Shown one piece after another: positions 53,403-62,688 of a stretch of DNA of 64,000 bases. A program made the translations under genes and the position numbers. The notes under the pieces were generated by a model, which had not been told where the DNA came from, searched no databases, and saw only the letters and a program-made list of their open reading frames with translations. The number at the start of each line of letters is the position of its first letter. Position 1 is the first letter of the stretch. The stretch is from Pseudohongiella acticola (lineage in GTDB: Bacteria; Pseudomonadota; Gammaproteobacteria; Pseudomonadales; Pseudohongiellaceae): assembly GCF_001758195.1 (NCBI RefSeq), contig NZ_MASR01000001.1, forward strand, positions 186,001 to 250,000. The letters are read 5' to 3'.

Positions 53403-54797
53403 TCAGCGTTCGGAGGTAGGAGGCGCTGGATCAGCAGCGTCAGTTTGCGACACTATATCTGCGGCGACGCTGGCTTTGGTTTTATCAGAGGCAGGCTTGG
53501 TGCCGGGGCGATCCGGCATGGATTTGATATAAACATCCTGCTGCGGATACGGAATGGTAATGTTGGCCTTTTTGAAGGCCCGCCAGATGGCAACGTTGAT
53601 GTCAGAGCGCACCGGCGTGAAGCCATTATTGGGGTCGTTAATCCAGACTCTGACCTCCAGAGCGATGCCACTGTCGGCAAATTCAGTCAGTCGAACAGTG
53701 GGAGGCGGGTCCTCAAGCACACGGGAGGAGGCAAAGGCGCACTCCAGCATCAACGCCATGGCCTCTTCCGGATCGTTGTCATAACTGATCTGCACCGGCA
53801 CAGTGACTCGCACATTCGGATCGGCGTAGCTCCAGTTGATCACTTGCGAGGTAATCAGGTTTTCATTGGGAATCAGGGTATCCACCCCTTCCCGGTTACG
53901 CACCACGATATAGCGGGCATTGAGCTCTTGCACCCAGCCAAACTTGGTGCCCACGGTGATGATGTCGCCGGGTTTGATGGAGCGGTCGAGCACCAGAATA
54001 AACCCGCTGATGAAATTCGACGCAATACTTTGCAGGCCAAAACCCAGACCCACACCCAATGCCCCGCCAAATATCGCTAGCGAGCTCAGATTAATGCCGA
54101 CGGCGTTGAGTGCGAGCAAAAACGCCAGTGTCAGCAGCAGAAACCGGCTCAATTTGCTGACGCCGACCTGCATACTGGGAGTAATACCGGGCACGCGGGC
54201 GACCTGACGGTTAATAAGGTCGGCAATCCAGACCGCCAGAATGAACGCCAATGCCACAATAAACAGAAGCTGCACCGTCGACAGAACGCTGATTCGTGTC
54301 TCACCGACGGTCAGTGCCATGTTGTCCAGCAGGGACAGTACGCCGGGTAGCCAGCCCAGCAGGTGCATGATGACGACGGACCACACCAATAGCACCAGGG
54401 CATTCTCGGATGAGCGCATGATGGGATTTGACGCGAATGATTTGCGCAGTATGTAAACGCACAACCGGATCAGCGCCAGTGCTGCCAGAATTGGCGAAAC
54501 CAGGTTCAGAATGGCGGTGGGCAGACCATAATTCTCAAGGATGCCGATTGCGATCAGGATAAACACCAGTGCCGTTAACGGCCAGACGATACGCTGGGCT
54601 GCGCGCACAGCAATATGGCGCAGTCCGGTGCTACGGGTATTGTTCTGCTCCAGTACGGATTGCAACCGGGAATTAACCAGTGCCGATAATGCCACAGCTG
54701 CACACAACACCAGAAACTGCCACCAGTATTCCGGGTTTTGCAGGGCAGCGATAACCTGTTGTGAGCGTTCCTGTAACCAGGCGAGCATCTCTTGCAT
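53403..54797 (-). CDS. MscS-family mechanosensitive ion channel
   Basis: This 464-residue protein has about six hydrophobic helices before the MscS pore. The pore helix LAIFGGALGVGLGFGLQSIASNFISGFIL has the Gly/Ala packing of MscS TM3. The beta domain follows: DRSIKPGDIITVGTKFGWVQELNARYIVVRNREGVDTLIPNENLITSQVINWSY. A C-terminal alpha/beta part and an Ala/Asp-rich tail complete it. It is larger than E. coli MscS, like MscK/YbdG-type relatives. It lies upstream of tetR on the same strand, separated by the putative operator, and is divergent from the recombinase gene. Confidence 0.92.
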   Translation of the reverse strand: MQEMLAWLQERSQQVIAALQNPEYWWQFLVLCAAVALSALVNSRLQSVLEQNNTRSTGLRHIAVRAAQRIVWPLTALVFILIAIGILENYGLPTAILNLVSPILAALALIRLCVYILRKSFASNPIMRSSENALVLLVWSVVIMHLLGWLPGVLSLLDNMALTVGETRISVLSTVQLLFIVALAFILAVWIADLINRQVARVPGITPSMQVGVSKLSRFLLLTLAFLLALNAVGINLSSLAIFGGALGVGLGFGLQSIASNFISGFILVLDRSIKPGDIITVGTKFGWVQELNARYIVVRNREGVDTLIPNENLITSQVINWSYADPNVRVTVPVQISYDNDPEEAMALMLECAFASSRVLEDPPPTVRLTEFADSGIALEVRVWINDPNNGFTPVRSDINVAIWRAFKKANITIPYPQQDVYIKSMPDRPGTKPASDKTKASVAADIVSQTDAADPAPPTSER

Positions 54798-54885
54798 GAT
54801 CTGTGTTTTTCTCTTGCAACTTTATTTGGGATTGGTATCAAGCATAACTATCATCGACGACCAATAACAGCGAAAATATCAGGCC

Positions 54886-56097
54886 ATGAAATCACCCTAC
54901 CCTTTATTCGATACGCTTGAGCAAATGCCCAATCCGTGGCGAGAACCGCCGCAGATCAGTGCAGCCGTGCTGGCGTCGTGCAAAAACACCTTGCCGGACA
55001 GTGCTGCCGCTGACTATCGCAGCGCCAGTGAGTTTCTGTACAGCTATCGCGGAAGTCCCGACACCTTCACGGCCTATCGCCGCGAACTTGAGCATTTTCT
55101 GCAATGGACCTGGCTGGTAGCGGGGCTGTCGCTGTGCGATGTGCAGCGCGAACACCTGGAATCCTACGTGGAGTTTTCGCGCCAGCCACCCGATGCCTGG
55201 ATCGGGCGTAAGCAGGTGCCCCGCTTCATTGAGCGCCAGGGCGAGCGCGTCGCCAACCCGGACTGGCGACCCTACCAGGCACCTGCCGATCAGCCCTACG
55301 CGCTGTCGCAATCGGCATTACAGGCCATGTTTGCCGTCCTCAGCAGCTTCTTTAACTATCTTGTTCAGGAGAATCAGCTCCCGGCCAATCCGGTCGCACG
55401 TATCCGGCAGAAAGGTAAATTTCTGCGCAAACGTCAGGGACAGGACAAAATTCGCCGTCTGTCGCAGATTCAGTGGGATGTTGTTATCGAAACGGCTGAA
55501 GCCATGGCCGTTGAAGATCCGGATACGCACGAGCGCACGCTGTTTATTATGACGGCGCTGTTTGCCATGTACCTGCGAATCTCGGAACTGGTGGAAACCG
55601 AGCGCTGGATTCCGCAAATGGGGCACTTTCAGCGTGACCTGGAAGGCAACTGGTGGTTTCTGACTGTCGGTAAGGGCAACAAGGAGCGTGAGGTGTCGGT
55701 CAGCAACGCCATGCTGCACGCCCTGCGGCGCTATCGCGAATCACGCGACCTGTCCGCGATGCCTTCGCCAGGAGAGGCTACACCCCTGATCCATAAGACC
55801 CGCGGCAAAGGGGGTATCACCAGTACCCGCCAGATTCGCAGCATCGTGCAAAAATGTTTCAGTCAGGCTGAAGCAAAGCTGCGCTCTGAAGGGTCTATTG
55901 AGGAGGCCGAACGGCTGGCGACCGCCACCGTGCACTGGTTGCGCCACACAGGCATCTCGGAGGACGTCAAACACAGACCGCGTGAACACGTTCGTGATGA
56001 TGCCGGACATGGCTCCAGCGCCATCACGGATCGCTACATCGATGTGGAGCGTGCGGAACGCCATGCCAGTGCCCGCAACAAGCCTGTCACGAAATAA
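54886..56097 (+). CDS. tyrosine recombinase/integrase family protein (orphan)
   Basis: This 403-residue protein has an N-terminal SAM-like core-binding domain (TFTAYRRELEHFLQWTWLVAGLSL and FAVLSSFFNYLVQENQLPANPV). The catalytic domain has all the expected residues: R231 in YLRISE, K263 in GKGNKER, H350 and R353 in HWLRHTG, H375 in GHGSS and Y384 in DRYIDV. It is thus probably active. It is not next to a tRNA, phage, integron cassette or recognisable att site; its neighbours are mscS and prc. An extra ~20-residue segment (WIGRKQVPRFIERQGERVANPDWRPYQ region) is longer than in XerC/D. Role unknown. Confidence 0.88.
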   Translation: MKSPYPLFDTLEQMPNPWREPPQISAAVLASCKNTLPDSAAADYRSASEFLYSYRGSPDTFTAYRRELEHFLQWTWLVAGLSLCDVQREHLESYVEFSRQPPDAWIGRKQVPRFIERQGERVANPDWRPYQAPADQPYALSQSALQAMFAVLSSFFNYLVQENQLPANPVARIRQKGKFLRKRQGQDKIRRLSQIQWDVVIETAEAMAVEDPDTHERTLFIMTALFAMYLRISELVETERWIPQMGHFQRDLEGNWWFLTVGKGNKEREVSVSNAMLHALRRYRESRDLSAMPSPGEATPLIHKTRGKGGITSTRQIRSIVQKCFSQAEAKLRSEGSIEEAERLATATVHWLRHTGISEDVKHRPREHVRDDAGHGSSAITDRYIDVERAERHASARNKPVTK

Positions 56098-56139
56098 CAC
56101 AATTACACGGGCGTTTAACTGATAAATTCTGGGGTGACC

Positions 56140-56166
56140 TTGACATAACGCGTCAAATCGTAATAT
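56140..56166 (+). promoter_or_regulatory. possible prc promoter
   Basis: TTGACA (56140-56145) and TAATAT (56161-56166) are spaced 15 bases, a little short. TTGAC-N7-GTCAA (56140-56156) forms an inverted repeat over the -35, a possible operator. Confidence 0.35.
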
Positions 56167-56203
56167 CAAGGATCTGAAATTCAGGCAATAAATTGTGTGA
56201 GGT

Positions 56204-58507
56204 ATGACGTTGAATACTGCGACTCATGAGTTCAAACCGGCGACCCAAAACCTGCTGTGGCTGAAAGTTTTGCCCAGCACCCTGCGTAAGGCCGGTGTAG
56301 CCTTCAGCCTGCTGTTGTCATTGACCTGGATGATAAGTTCGCCTGCGCTGGCGCAGGATGCAGCGACCGAAGACGAAGAACTGCTGGCCGTGCTGGATGT
56401 CGATAGCCTGTATCAACTGATGGCGCCAGAGCCGGTTTACGGGCGTACCGCCATCGAGTTGTTGCGCGAGCTGGAAACCAAACATTACTCGCCTGTTACG
56501 TTCGACGATAATTTTTCCATTGAAGTCTTTGATAACTATATAGATGTACTGGATGGATCGCGGCTGTACCTGACACAGTCCGACATCGACGCGATTAACG
56601 ACATGCGTGAAACGCTGGACGAAAGCCTGAAAAACGGTGACCTGCAGCCCGCCTATGAAATTTACAATCTGTACCATCGTCGGGTGCTGGAGCGCCTGGT
56701 GTGGACAGTCAAATTTGTCGAAAATGAGCTGGACTCTCTCGACTTCACTGTTGATGAAGAGCTCGTTATTGACCGTGAAGATGCCGCCTGGGCGACGTCA
56801 ACAGCCGAGCTTGACGAGCTATGGCGCAAACGTATCAAGAACAGCACGCTGAGTCTGTCTCTGACCGGCATGGAAATGGCGAAGATCGAGGAGCGTCTGA
56901 GCAAGCGTTATCGCAATCAGTTGACCCAGGTTGCCAAAACCAATGAACGCGATGTTTTTCAGGCCTACATGGCGACGGTTGCCCGTACCGTGGATCCGCA
57001 CACCAGTTACTTCTCTCCCCGCGATTCGGAAAACTTTAATATGGGCCTGCGCGGTTCATTGCAGGGTATCGGCGCGCAACTGACATCGGAAGACGAATAC
57101 ACCAAGGTAGCCGAGCTTATTAAAGGCGGTCCTGCGGAGCAGGCAGGTGAACTGAAAGCCGGTGATCGCATCATTGGTATTGCCCAGGGCACCGATAGCG
57201 AAATGCAGGATGTCATCGGTCTGCGCCTGGACGATGTGGTTGATCAGATCCGTGGCGAAAAAGGCACACTGGTTCGACTCAACATTCTGCCGGCGGAAGC
57301 CACCAGTGAAGTGGGCGCACGTGAAATCACCATCGTTCGCGACACCGTGGAGTTGTCTGAACAGTTCGCGCGCAGCGAGATACTGGAAGTTGATATCGAC
57401 GACGAAATGTACCGCATCGGTGTGATTACACTGCCCTCTTTCTACTTTGATTTTGAAGCGGCGTCTGCCGGCCTTACCGATTACCGCAGCTCAGCGCGTG
57501 ATGTGCGGGCTCTGCTGGAAGAGCTGAAACAGGACGATGTTGAAGCCGTGGTTGTTGATCTGCGCTACAACGGTGGTGGTTCGCTTAATGAAGCCAATGA
57601 GCTGGTTGGTTTGTTTATCGAATCCGGTCCAACGGTACAGATTCGTTATTCCGGGCAGCGAAACGGGTTTGTTCGCTCCTATGGCGATGCCGATCCTGAG
57701 ATGGTGTACGACGGCCCGCTTGCTGTACTGGTGAACCGCGCCAGTGCCTCAGCTTCGGAGATTTTTGCTGGCGCCATTCAGGATTATCAGCGTGGCGTTG
57801 TGCTGGGTGGACAGACCTTTGGCAAAGGCACGGTACAGGAAATCATTCCCATGGATTATGGGCAGGTGAAACTGACCCGCTCGAAGTTCTATCGCATCTC
57901 AGGTGCCAGCACGCAGCACCGTGGTGTGTTGCCGGACATAGACTTTCCGGATCGCTACCAGGCAATTGAAACCATGGGTGAAAGTAACCTGGACGGCGCC
58001 CTGCCCTGGGATACCGTGCGCCCTGTTGAATTCCGCTCCTACCATCCGCTGCGACAGATCATCCCGGAACTGCAGGAACGTCACGAACTGCGGGCTGAAG
58101 CGGATCCTGATTTCATTTACCTGGAAGGAACAGTTCAGCGCATGATTGAGGCGCGTGAACGCAAGACCATACCGTTGCAGCGCGACATGCTGAAAGCGCG
58201 ACGCGACGCCGATCGGCGCGAAGCATTTGATGCCAATAATGCGCGCCTGCAGGCGAAAGGTCTGCCGCTGGAAATTTGGCGCGATGAAGCCTCAGAAGAA
58301 GATGCTGAAGCGGACGCGGCGGAAGATATTGCGGCACTGGATGATGCCAGTGACGAGGAAGAACAGGAAGAGGATGACCCGTTGCTGTTGGAAAGCGGCC
58401 GCATTCTGGTTGATATGGCAGAGCTGCTAGGCAATCCGATGACAGCAGCACATGATTCCACGCACGTTCATGCGGCCGTGAACACGCTGGAACTGTCAGA
58501 ACAGTAA
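56204..58507 (+). CDS. prc: tail-specific periplasmic protease Prc (Tsp)
   Basis: Prc degrades periplasmic proteins with non-polar C-termini and processes envelope proteins. The 767-residue protein has a signal segment ending ISSPALAQ (about residue 50), the Prc N-domain, and a PDZ domain (about 280-360, with GIGAQLTSEDEYTKVAELIKGGPAEQAGELKAGDRIIGI). The S41 protease domain follows, with the catalytic dyad S516 in RASASASEIF and K541 in FGKGTVQ. The C-terminal region ends in an acidic stretch and an added tail. A bidirectional terminator follows at 58532-58559. Confidence 0.96.
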   Translation: MTLNTATHEFKPATQNLLWLKVLPSTLRKAGVAFSLLLSLTWMISSPALAQDAATEDEELLAVLDVDSLYQLMAPEPVYGRTAIELLRELETKHYSPVTFDDNFSIEVFDNYIDVLDGSRLYLTQSDIDAINDMRETLDESLKNGDLQPAYEIYNLYHRRVLERLVWTVKFVENELDSLDFTVDEELVIDREDAAWATSTAELDELWRKRIKNSTLSLSLTGMEMAKIEERLSKRYRNQLTQVAKTNERDVFQAYMATVARTVDPHTSYFSPRDSENFNMGLRGSLQGIGAQLTSEDEYTKVAELIKGGPAEQAGELKAGDRIIGIAQGTDSEMQDVIGLRLDDVVDQIRGEKGTLVRLNILPAEATSEVGAREITIVRDTVELSEQFARSEILEVDIDDEMYRIGVITLPSFYFDFEAASAGLTDYRSSARDVRALLEELKQDDVEAVVVDLRYNGGGSLNEANELVGLFIESGPTVQIRYSGQRNGFVRSYGDADPEMVYDGPLAVLVNRASASASEIFAGAIQDYQRGVVLGGQTFGKGTVQEIIPMDYGQVKLTRSKFYRISGASTQHRGVLPDIDFPDRYQAIETMGESNLDGALPWDTVRPVEFRSYHPLRQIIPELQERHELRAEADPDFIYLEGTVQRMIEARERKTIPLQRDMLKARRDADRREAFDANNARLQAKGLPLEIWRDEASEEDAEADAAEDIAALDDASDEEEQEEDDPLLLESGRILVDMAELLGNPMTAAHDSTHVHAAVNTLELSEQ

Positions 58508-58531
58508 TCAGGACTGTCATTGAGCTGAAAC

Positions 58532-58559
58532 AAAAACGGGAGCCAAGGCTCCCGTTTTT
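58532..58559. terminator. bidirectional intrinsic terminator (prc / DUF3089 gene)
   Basis: AAAAACGGGAGCC (58532-58544) pairs perfectly with GGCTCCCGTTTTT (58547-58559). The A run on the left and T run on the right serve both converging genes. Confidence 0.9.
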
Positions 58560-58577
58560 GTTATTACAGTATCTGAA

Positions 58578-59759
58578 CTACTCCCAGCGATACGCCTGAA
58601 TCTGGCGCTCGACCAGATCGACAAGATTACCCATGGTGGCGTTGACGTCAATCAAATGCAGGCCCCAGCCTTCATTGATGCTGCCATCGGGGTTCATCAC
58701 ATCACCGGTGATGGTATCTGTGCGTGGATCCTCCGGGTCGGCATTCACCGTAATCTCCAGATAGGAAAAACGGTCATTGCTGACACATTCTGCGCTGAGC
58801 AGGCCTGGCACACTGACAAAGGGCGTATGAATACTTTCGCCACTGGACGACCACGGTGACGGGCCAGTGGTGGAAAAACCCTCGGGTGCAACGTTGCTCA
58901 GGTAGGCATGAAGATCGTCACTGCCATTGGCAAGCTGGGCAGGATTGGTGCAGGCGCTGACAGTGCCATTGCCATTACGTCCGAACAGCGCCATCGCGGG
59001 TGGCGGGTTGGTGTCACGATAGGATGCATAAGTGACAATACATCCGGTCTGATCACCGCTTTCACATAACGGCATATGTTTGAATGTACCGCCAACGACA
59101 TCGCCTTCGGGTACCTGAATGGTGGTGCCCAGCAACATGGCTGACACGATCTGCTGCTGAATGTCCTTGCCTTCGATTTCATTGGCAATCAGCTGGGTCA
59201 GAACCCCGGCACCCTGAGAGTGCCCAATCAGCACCACACCGCGACCTTCATTGTCATTTTCCAGATAATAGTTCCAGGCATCGAGGACGTCCTGATAACC
59301 CAGCGCTCTGTCGGGCGTCAGTTCTGAATTGCCTGTCATGCTGGCGCGCAACGCTGTCAGGGTCACCTGCCGGTACAACGGGGCAAAGGTCCGGCATTGG
59401 GAACCGAGTCTGGTAAACTGACTGCGTACTACGTTGTACTCTTCCGGTCCGGCAATCATGTCGCTGTTGGCGGTAGTATCCTGCGATACGGTGGGATAGA
59501 CATAGAAACAGTCGACAGCCGCAAACGGGTTGTCAGTCCAGGGTTCCAGGCGCACGGTGCCATCGGCATTAACAATCGTGGTACTCATATCGACTTCGCA
59601 GGCGCGTGGGTCGCCTGGCCGGCACAGCCAGTTGCTGGCGTCAGCATAATCAACGGCTTCTGCAGCCTGTGCCGCCGGAGCCGGCAGCATGGCAGCGCTG
59701 ATACCCAGCGCAAGCGCGCCCAGGCTCGTGCCGGGCAACAAGCGTTTGTGGTATTTCAT
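58578..59759 (-). CDS. secreted DUF3089 alpha/beta hydrolase
   Basis: This 393-residue protein belongs to DUF3089, an alpha/beta-hydrolase group of putative lipases or esterases. It has a signal peptide ending APAAQAA (about residue 33). The family core CFYVYPTVSQDTTANSDM is present, with the nucleophile serine S181 in the elbow VVLIGHSQGAGVL and FKHMPLCESGDQTGCIVTYASYRD after it. Several cysteines suggest disulfides outside the cytoplasm. GGGAGAT precedes the ATG. It converges on prc and is divergent from nhaC. Substrate unknown. Confidence 0.86.
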   Translation of the reverse strand: MKYHKRLLPGTSLGALALGISAAMLPAPAAQAAEAVDYADASNWLCRPGDPRACEVDMSTTIVNADGTVRLEPWTDNPFAAVDCFYVYPTVSQDTTANSDMIAGPEEYNVVRSQFTRLGSQCRTFAPLYRQVTLTALRASMTGNSELTPDRALGYQDVLDAWNYYLENDNEGRGVVLIGHSQGAGVLTQLIANEIEGKDIQQQIVSAMLLGTTIQVPEGDVVGGTFKHMPLCESGDQTGCIVTYASYRDTNPPPAMALFGRNGNGTVSACTNPAQLANGSDDLHAYLSNVAPEGFSTTGPSPWSSSGESIHTPFVSVPGLLSAECVSNDRFSYLEITVNADPEDPRTDTITGDVMNPDGSINEGWGLHLIDVNATMGNLVDLVERQIQAYRWE

Positions 59760-59985
59760 TTGAGTCAGATCTCCCTGAATGGATAAAAATTGCGCTTGAA
59801 CAGCATAAATCAGCGGCCAGACGCAAACAAGTTACGGGTCCAGAGACGGTGGGTGGTTTGCGCCGGACTACCCGGTTATCAGGTCCAAACACCTGAACAT
59901 GCGGGATATTTTCTGTCATCGCTGGGATTCTGTTGGATAACCGGTTAAAGTTGCAAAAACCATTACCAAAAGGATTCATTGACGG

Positions 59986-61452
59986 ATGACAGCGTCTCGT
60001 ACCACCCCCTCACTATTCATGTCCGTCATTCCGCTTCTGGTTCTGTTCGCGCTGTTGGGTTACAACGTCGCCGTGTATGGCGATGATTCGCTCAGTGGTG
60101 CCAATCAGAGCGCTTTGATCATTGCGGCTGCGCTGGCGGCGGCTTTGGGGCTGTACCGGGGTGAACCCTGGTCGGAGATTCAGGACAAGATCATCGACAA
60201 TATCAAAGCGGCAACACCTGCGGTTCTGATTCTTTTGATGGTGGGGGCTCTGACCGGCAGCTGGTTGATCAGCGGCATCGTGCCGGCCATGATCTACTAC
60301 GGTCTACAGATTTTCAGTCCGACTTTTTTTATTGCCAGCGCCTGCCTGATCACTGCCATCGCCGCCGTGGTGATTGGCAGTTCCTGGTCAACGTCGGCAA
60401 CGCTGGGTGTCGCTTTGATGAGCATTGGCTACGCCATGGGTCTCAATCCTGGTCTGGTGGCCGGTGCCATCGTGTCCGGAGCTTATTTTGGCGACAAGAT
60501 GTCGCCCTTGTCTGACACCACAAACCTGGCGTCGGGTGTCAGCGGTGTCGATCTGTTTACCCACATTCGCTATCTCAGTCTGACTGCCCTGCCCTCCATT
60601 GCCGTCACCTTGTTGATTTATTTTGTACTCGGTCTGTTCATGGGTAACGATGCCGTCAATGCCGATAACACGCAGCAGTATCAAAACCTGATTGATGAAA
60701 AATTCTGGGTGTCGCCCCTGCTGTTGCTGGTGCCAGTTGGCGTCATATTCCTGATTGTCAAAAAAGTTGCGGCGCTGCCGGCGTTGTTTATGGGCGCGCT
60801 GGTGGGCGTTGTCTGCGCAATTCTGTTTCAGCAATCGGTGCTGGCTGAGCTGGCGGAATCCACCGGTGGTCTGTACCAGAGTGTGATGCAGGCGCTTTAT
60901 GGCAGCACGGCGATCGTTTCCGGTGACCCCGTGCTGGATGAATTACTGAGCACTGGCGGCATGGCCGGCATGCTCAATACCATCTGGCTGATTCTGTCGG
61001 CGATGGTGTTTGGCGGTGCGATGGAGGCCGGTGGTTTCCTGGCTCGTATTACCCGGGCCCTGATCAGCCGCGTCAAATCCGATGCCGGTCTGGTGACAGC
61101 AACCGGCGCCACCTGCTTCGTTACCAACGTGTCTGCCTCTGATCAATACCTGTCTATTGTGGTGCCCGGTCGCATGTTTACCGAAGCCTATCGCAAACAG
61201 GACCTGGCACCGCAGAACCTGAGTCGTACCCTGGAGGATACCGGTACCGTCACCTCCGTACTGGTACCGTGGAATACCTGTGGTGCCTATCATGCCAGCG
61301 TGCTGGGTGTCGCAACATTGGCGTATGCGCCGTGGGCGTTTTTCTGCTTGCTGAGCCCGGCGATGACACTGATTTTTGCCTGGGCGCGTATCAGGATTGC
61401 ACGCGTGAGCGCCGAACCGGCAGATGCGGCTGTCATAAAACCGTCGTCTTAA
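59986..61452 (+). CDS. nhaC: Na+/H+ antiporter NhaC family
   Basis: This 488-residue inner-membrane protein with about 11-12 helices belongs to the NhaC family, exchanging sodium for protons. Family segments are TPAVLILLMVGALTGSWLISGIVP, VVIGSSWSTSATLGVALMSIGYAMG, SGAYFGDKMSPLSDTTNLAS, AMVFGGAMEAGGFLARIT and TSVLVPWNTCGAYHASVLGV. The ion is inferred from the family. It is followed after 41 bases by the PI-PLC-like gene on the same strand, perhaps in one transcript, which would be an unusual pairing. Confidence 0.9.
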   Translation: MTASRTTPSLFMSVIPLLVLFALLGYNVAVYGDDSLSGANQSALIIAAALAAALGLYRGEPWSEIQDKIIDNIKAATPAVLILLMVGALTGSWLISGIVPAMIYYGLQIFSPTFFIASACLITAIAAVVIGSSWSTSATLGVALMSIGYAMGLNPGLVAGAIVSGAYFGDKMSPLSDTTNLASGVSGVDLFTHIRYLSLTALPSIAVTLLIYFVLGLFMGNDAVNADNTQQYQNLIDEKFWVSPLLLLVPVGVIFLIVKKVAALPALFMGALVGVVCAILFQQSVLAELAESTGGLYQSVMQALYGSTAIVSGDPVLDELLSTGGMAGMLNTIWLILSAMVFGGAMEAGGFLARITRALISRVKSDAGLVTATGATCFVTNVSASDQYLSIVVPGRMFTEAYRKQDLAPQNLSRTLEDTGTVTSVLVPWNTCGAYHASVLGVATLAYAPWAFFCLLSPAMTLIFAWARIRIARVSAEPADAAVIKPSS

Positions 61453-61493
61453 TGTCTCAGACTCGACAGGAATCGTTCTGATCGAGGTGATGT

Positions 61494-62672
61494 ATGAAAG
61501 CTGCTCTTCCTGCCCTGCCCATTGGCGGGCTACTGTTCACATTGTGGTCGCTGACGTTATTGCCTGGGGCATTGCTGTACGCTGCCGGCCCTGAGTGCTC
61601 AGCTTTGACTGCAGACAATGCCGACCAATGTCTGCGTCTCAATCAGGTCCAGGTATTGGGCAGTCACAACAGCTACAAGCTATTGCCATCACCAGACCTG
61701 ATCAGATACCTCAACGATTATCGCGACGGCTGGGCCAAGGACATAAGTTACCAGCATCGTCCCCTGGCCGAACAACTGCAAAGGCTCGATATCCGTCAGT
61801 TCGAACTGGATGTGTTTGCCGACCCAGAGGGAGGCCTGTTTGCCCACCCTGCCGGCGGAGAACTGGTCGCCGACCCTGATATGGCAAGTAATCGACGGGT
61901 GCTGCAGGTACCGGGTCTGAAGGTACTGCATTCGCAGGACATTGATTACCGCACAACCTGTCTGACACTGATCAGCTGTCTAACCCAGATTCGGGACTGG
62001 TCAAAGCAGAATCCGTCACATTTGCCCATCATGATCATGCTTGAGTTAAAAGACTCGCCGCGGCAGGATTGGGGGCCAGTGCAATACACGACCCCGGTGA
62101 CGATTGATGCCAGTAATATTCTTTCTGTGGATGGTGAAATCTGGCAGGTATTTGAGCGTTCGCATGTCATTACACCTGACGATGTGCGCGGCGACTATCA
62201 ATCGCTTAATGCCGCAATACTGCAGCAAGGCTGGCCCACACTGGCGCAGAGCCGGGGCAAGGTACTGTTTGCGCTGGATAATACCGGCCGTCATCTTGAC
62301 GATTATCTATCGCACGCGCCAGGTCTGACTGATCGTGCGTTGTTTGTCAGCGCGGAGCCCGGGCACCCGGCTTCCGCATTCCTGAAAATGAACAATGTGT
62401 TCGACGATGCGAAGGCGATCAGGTCCTATGTCGAGCAGGGATACCTTGTGCGCACCCGCTCTGATGTGCCCAGTCACGAAGCCCGCACCGGTGATACCAC
62501 CCGGCGAGACCTGGCGTTTGCCAGTGGTGCTCAATACATCAGTACTGACTATGCAGAGCCCTCGGATCTGGGCTCGGACTATCAGGTAGTGCTGCCAGAT
62601 ACGCAAGGTGCTGGACGCTGCAATCCGGTCAGTGCGCCGGCCGGATGCGACAGCGATTTTTTGCAGGAATAG
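61494..62672 (+). CDS. secreted PI-PLC-like (Ca2+-dependent phosphoinositide-specific type) enzyme
   Basis: This 392-residue protein resembles the Ca2+-dependent PI-phospholipase C family found in fungi and bacteria. It has a hydrophobic signal (residues 1-31). The active-site histidines are H58 in VLGSHNSYK and H146 in VLHSQDID, with E104/D106 in QFELDVFAD and ELKDSPRQDWG. The TIM-barrel pattern continues with GKVLFALDNTG and AQYISTDYAEP. It is probably exported. True activity on phosphoinositides is not shown; a glycerophosphodiester or other phosphodiester substrate is possible. It ends 16 bases before the end of the convergent eda. Confidence 0.83.
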   Translation: MKAALPALPIGGLLFTLWSLTLLPGALLYAAGPECSALTADNADQCLRLNQVQVLGSHNSYKLLPSPDLIRYLNDYRDGWAKDISYQHRPLAEQLQRLDIRQFELDVFADPEGGLFAHPAGGELVADPDMASNRRVLQVPGLKVLHSQDIDYRTTCLTLISCLTQIRDWSKQNPSHLPIMIMLELKDSPRQDWGPVQYTTPVTIDASNILSVDGEIWQVFERSHVITPDDVRGDYQSLNAAILQQGWPTLAQSRGKVLFALDNTGRHLDDYLSHAPGLTDRALFVSAEPGHPASAFLKMNNVFDDAKAIRSYVEQGYLVRTRSDVPSHEARTGDTTRRDLAFASGAQYISTDYAEPSDLGSDYQVVLPDTQGAGRCNPVSAPAGCDSDFLQE

Positions 62673-62688
62673 CGGATCGGCCGCGTAC

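Noticed and set aside
54886-56097. The recombinase considered as a prophage or integron integrase.
   Set aside because: No phage, cassette, attC-like or tRNA att site lies within the neighbouring sequence; only core genes surround it.
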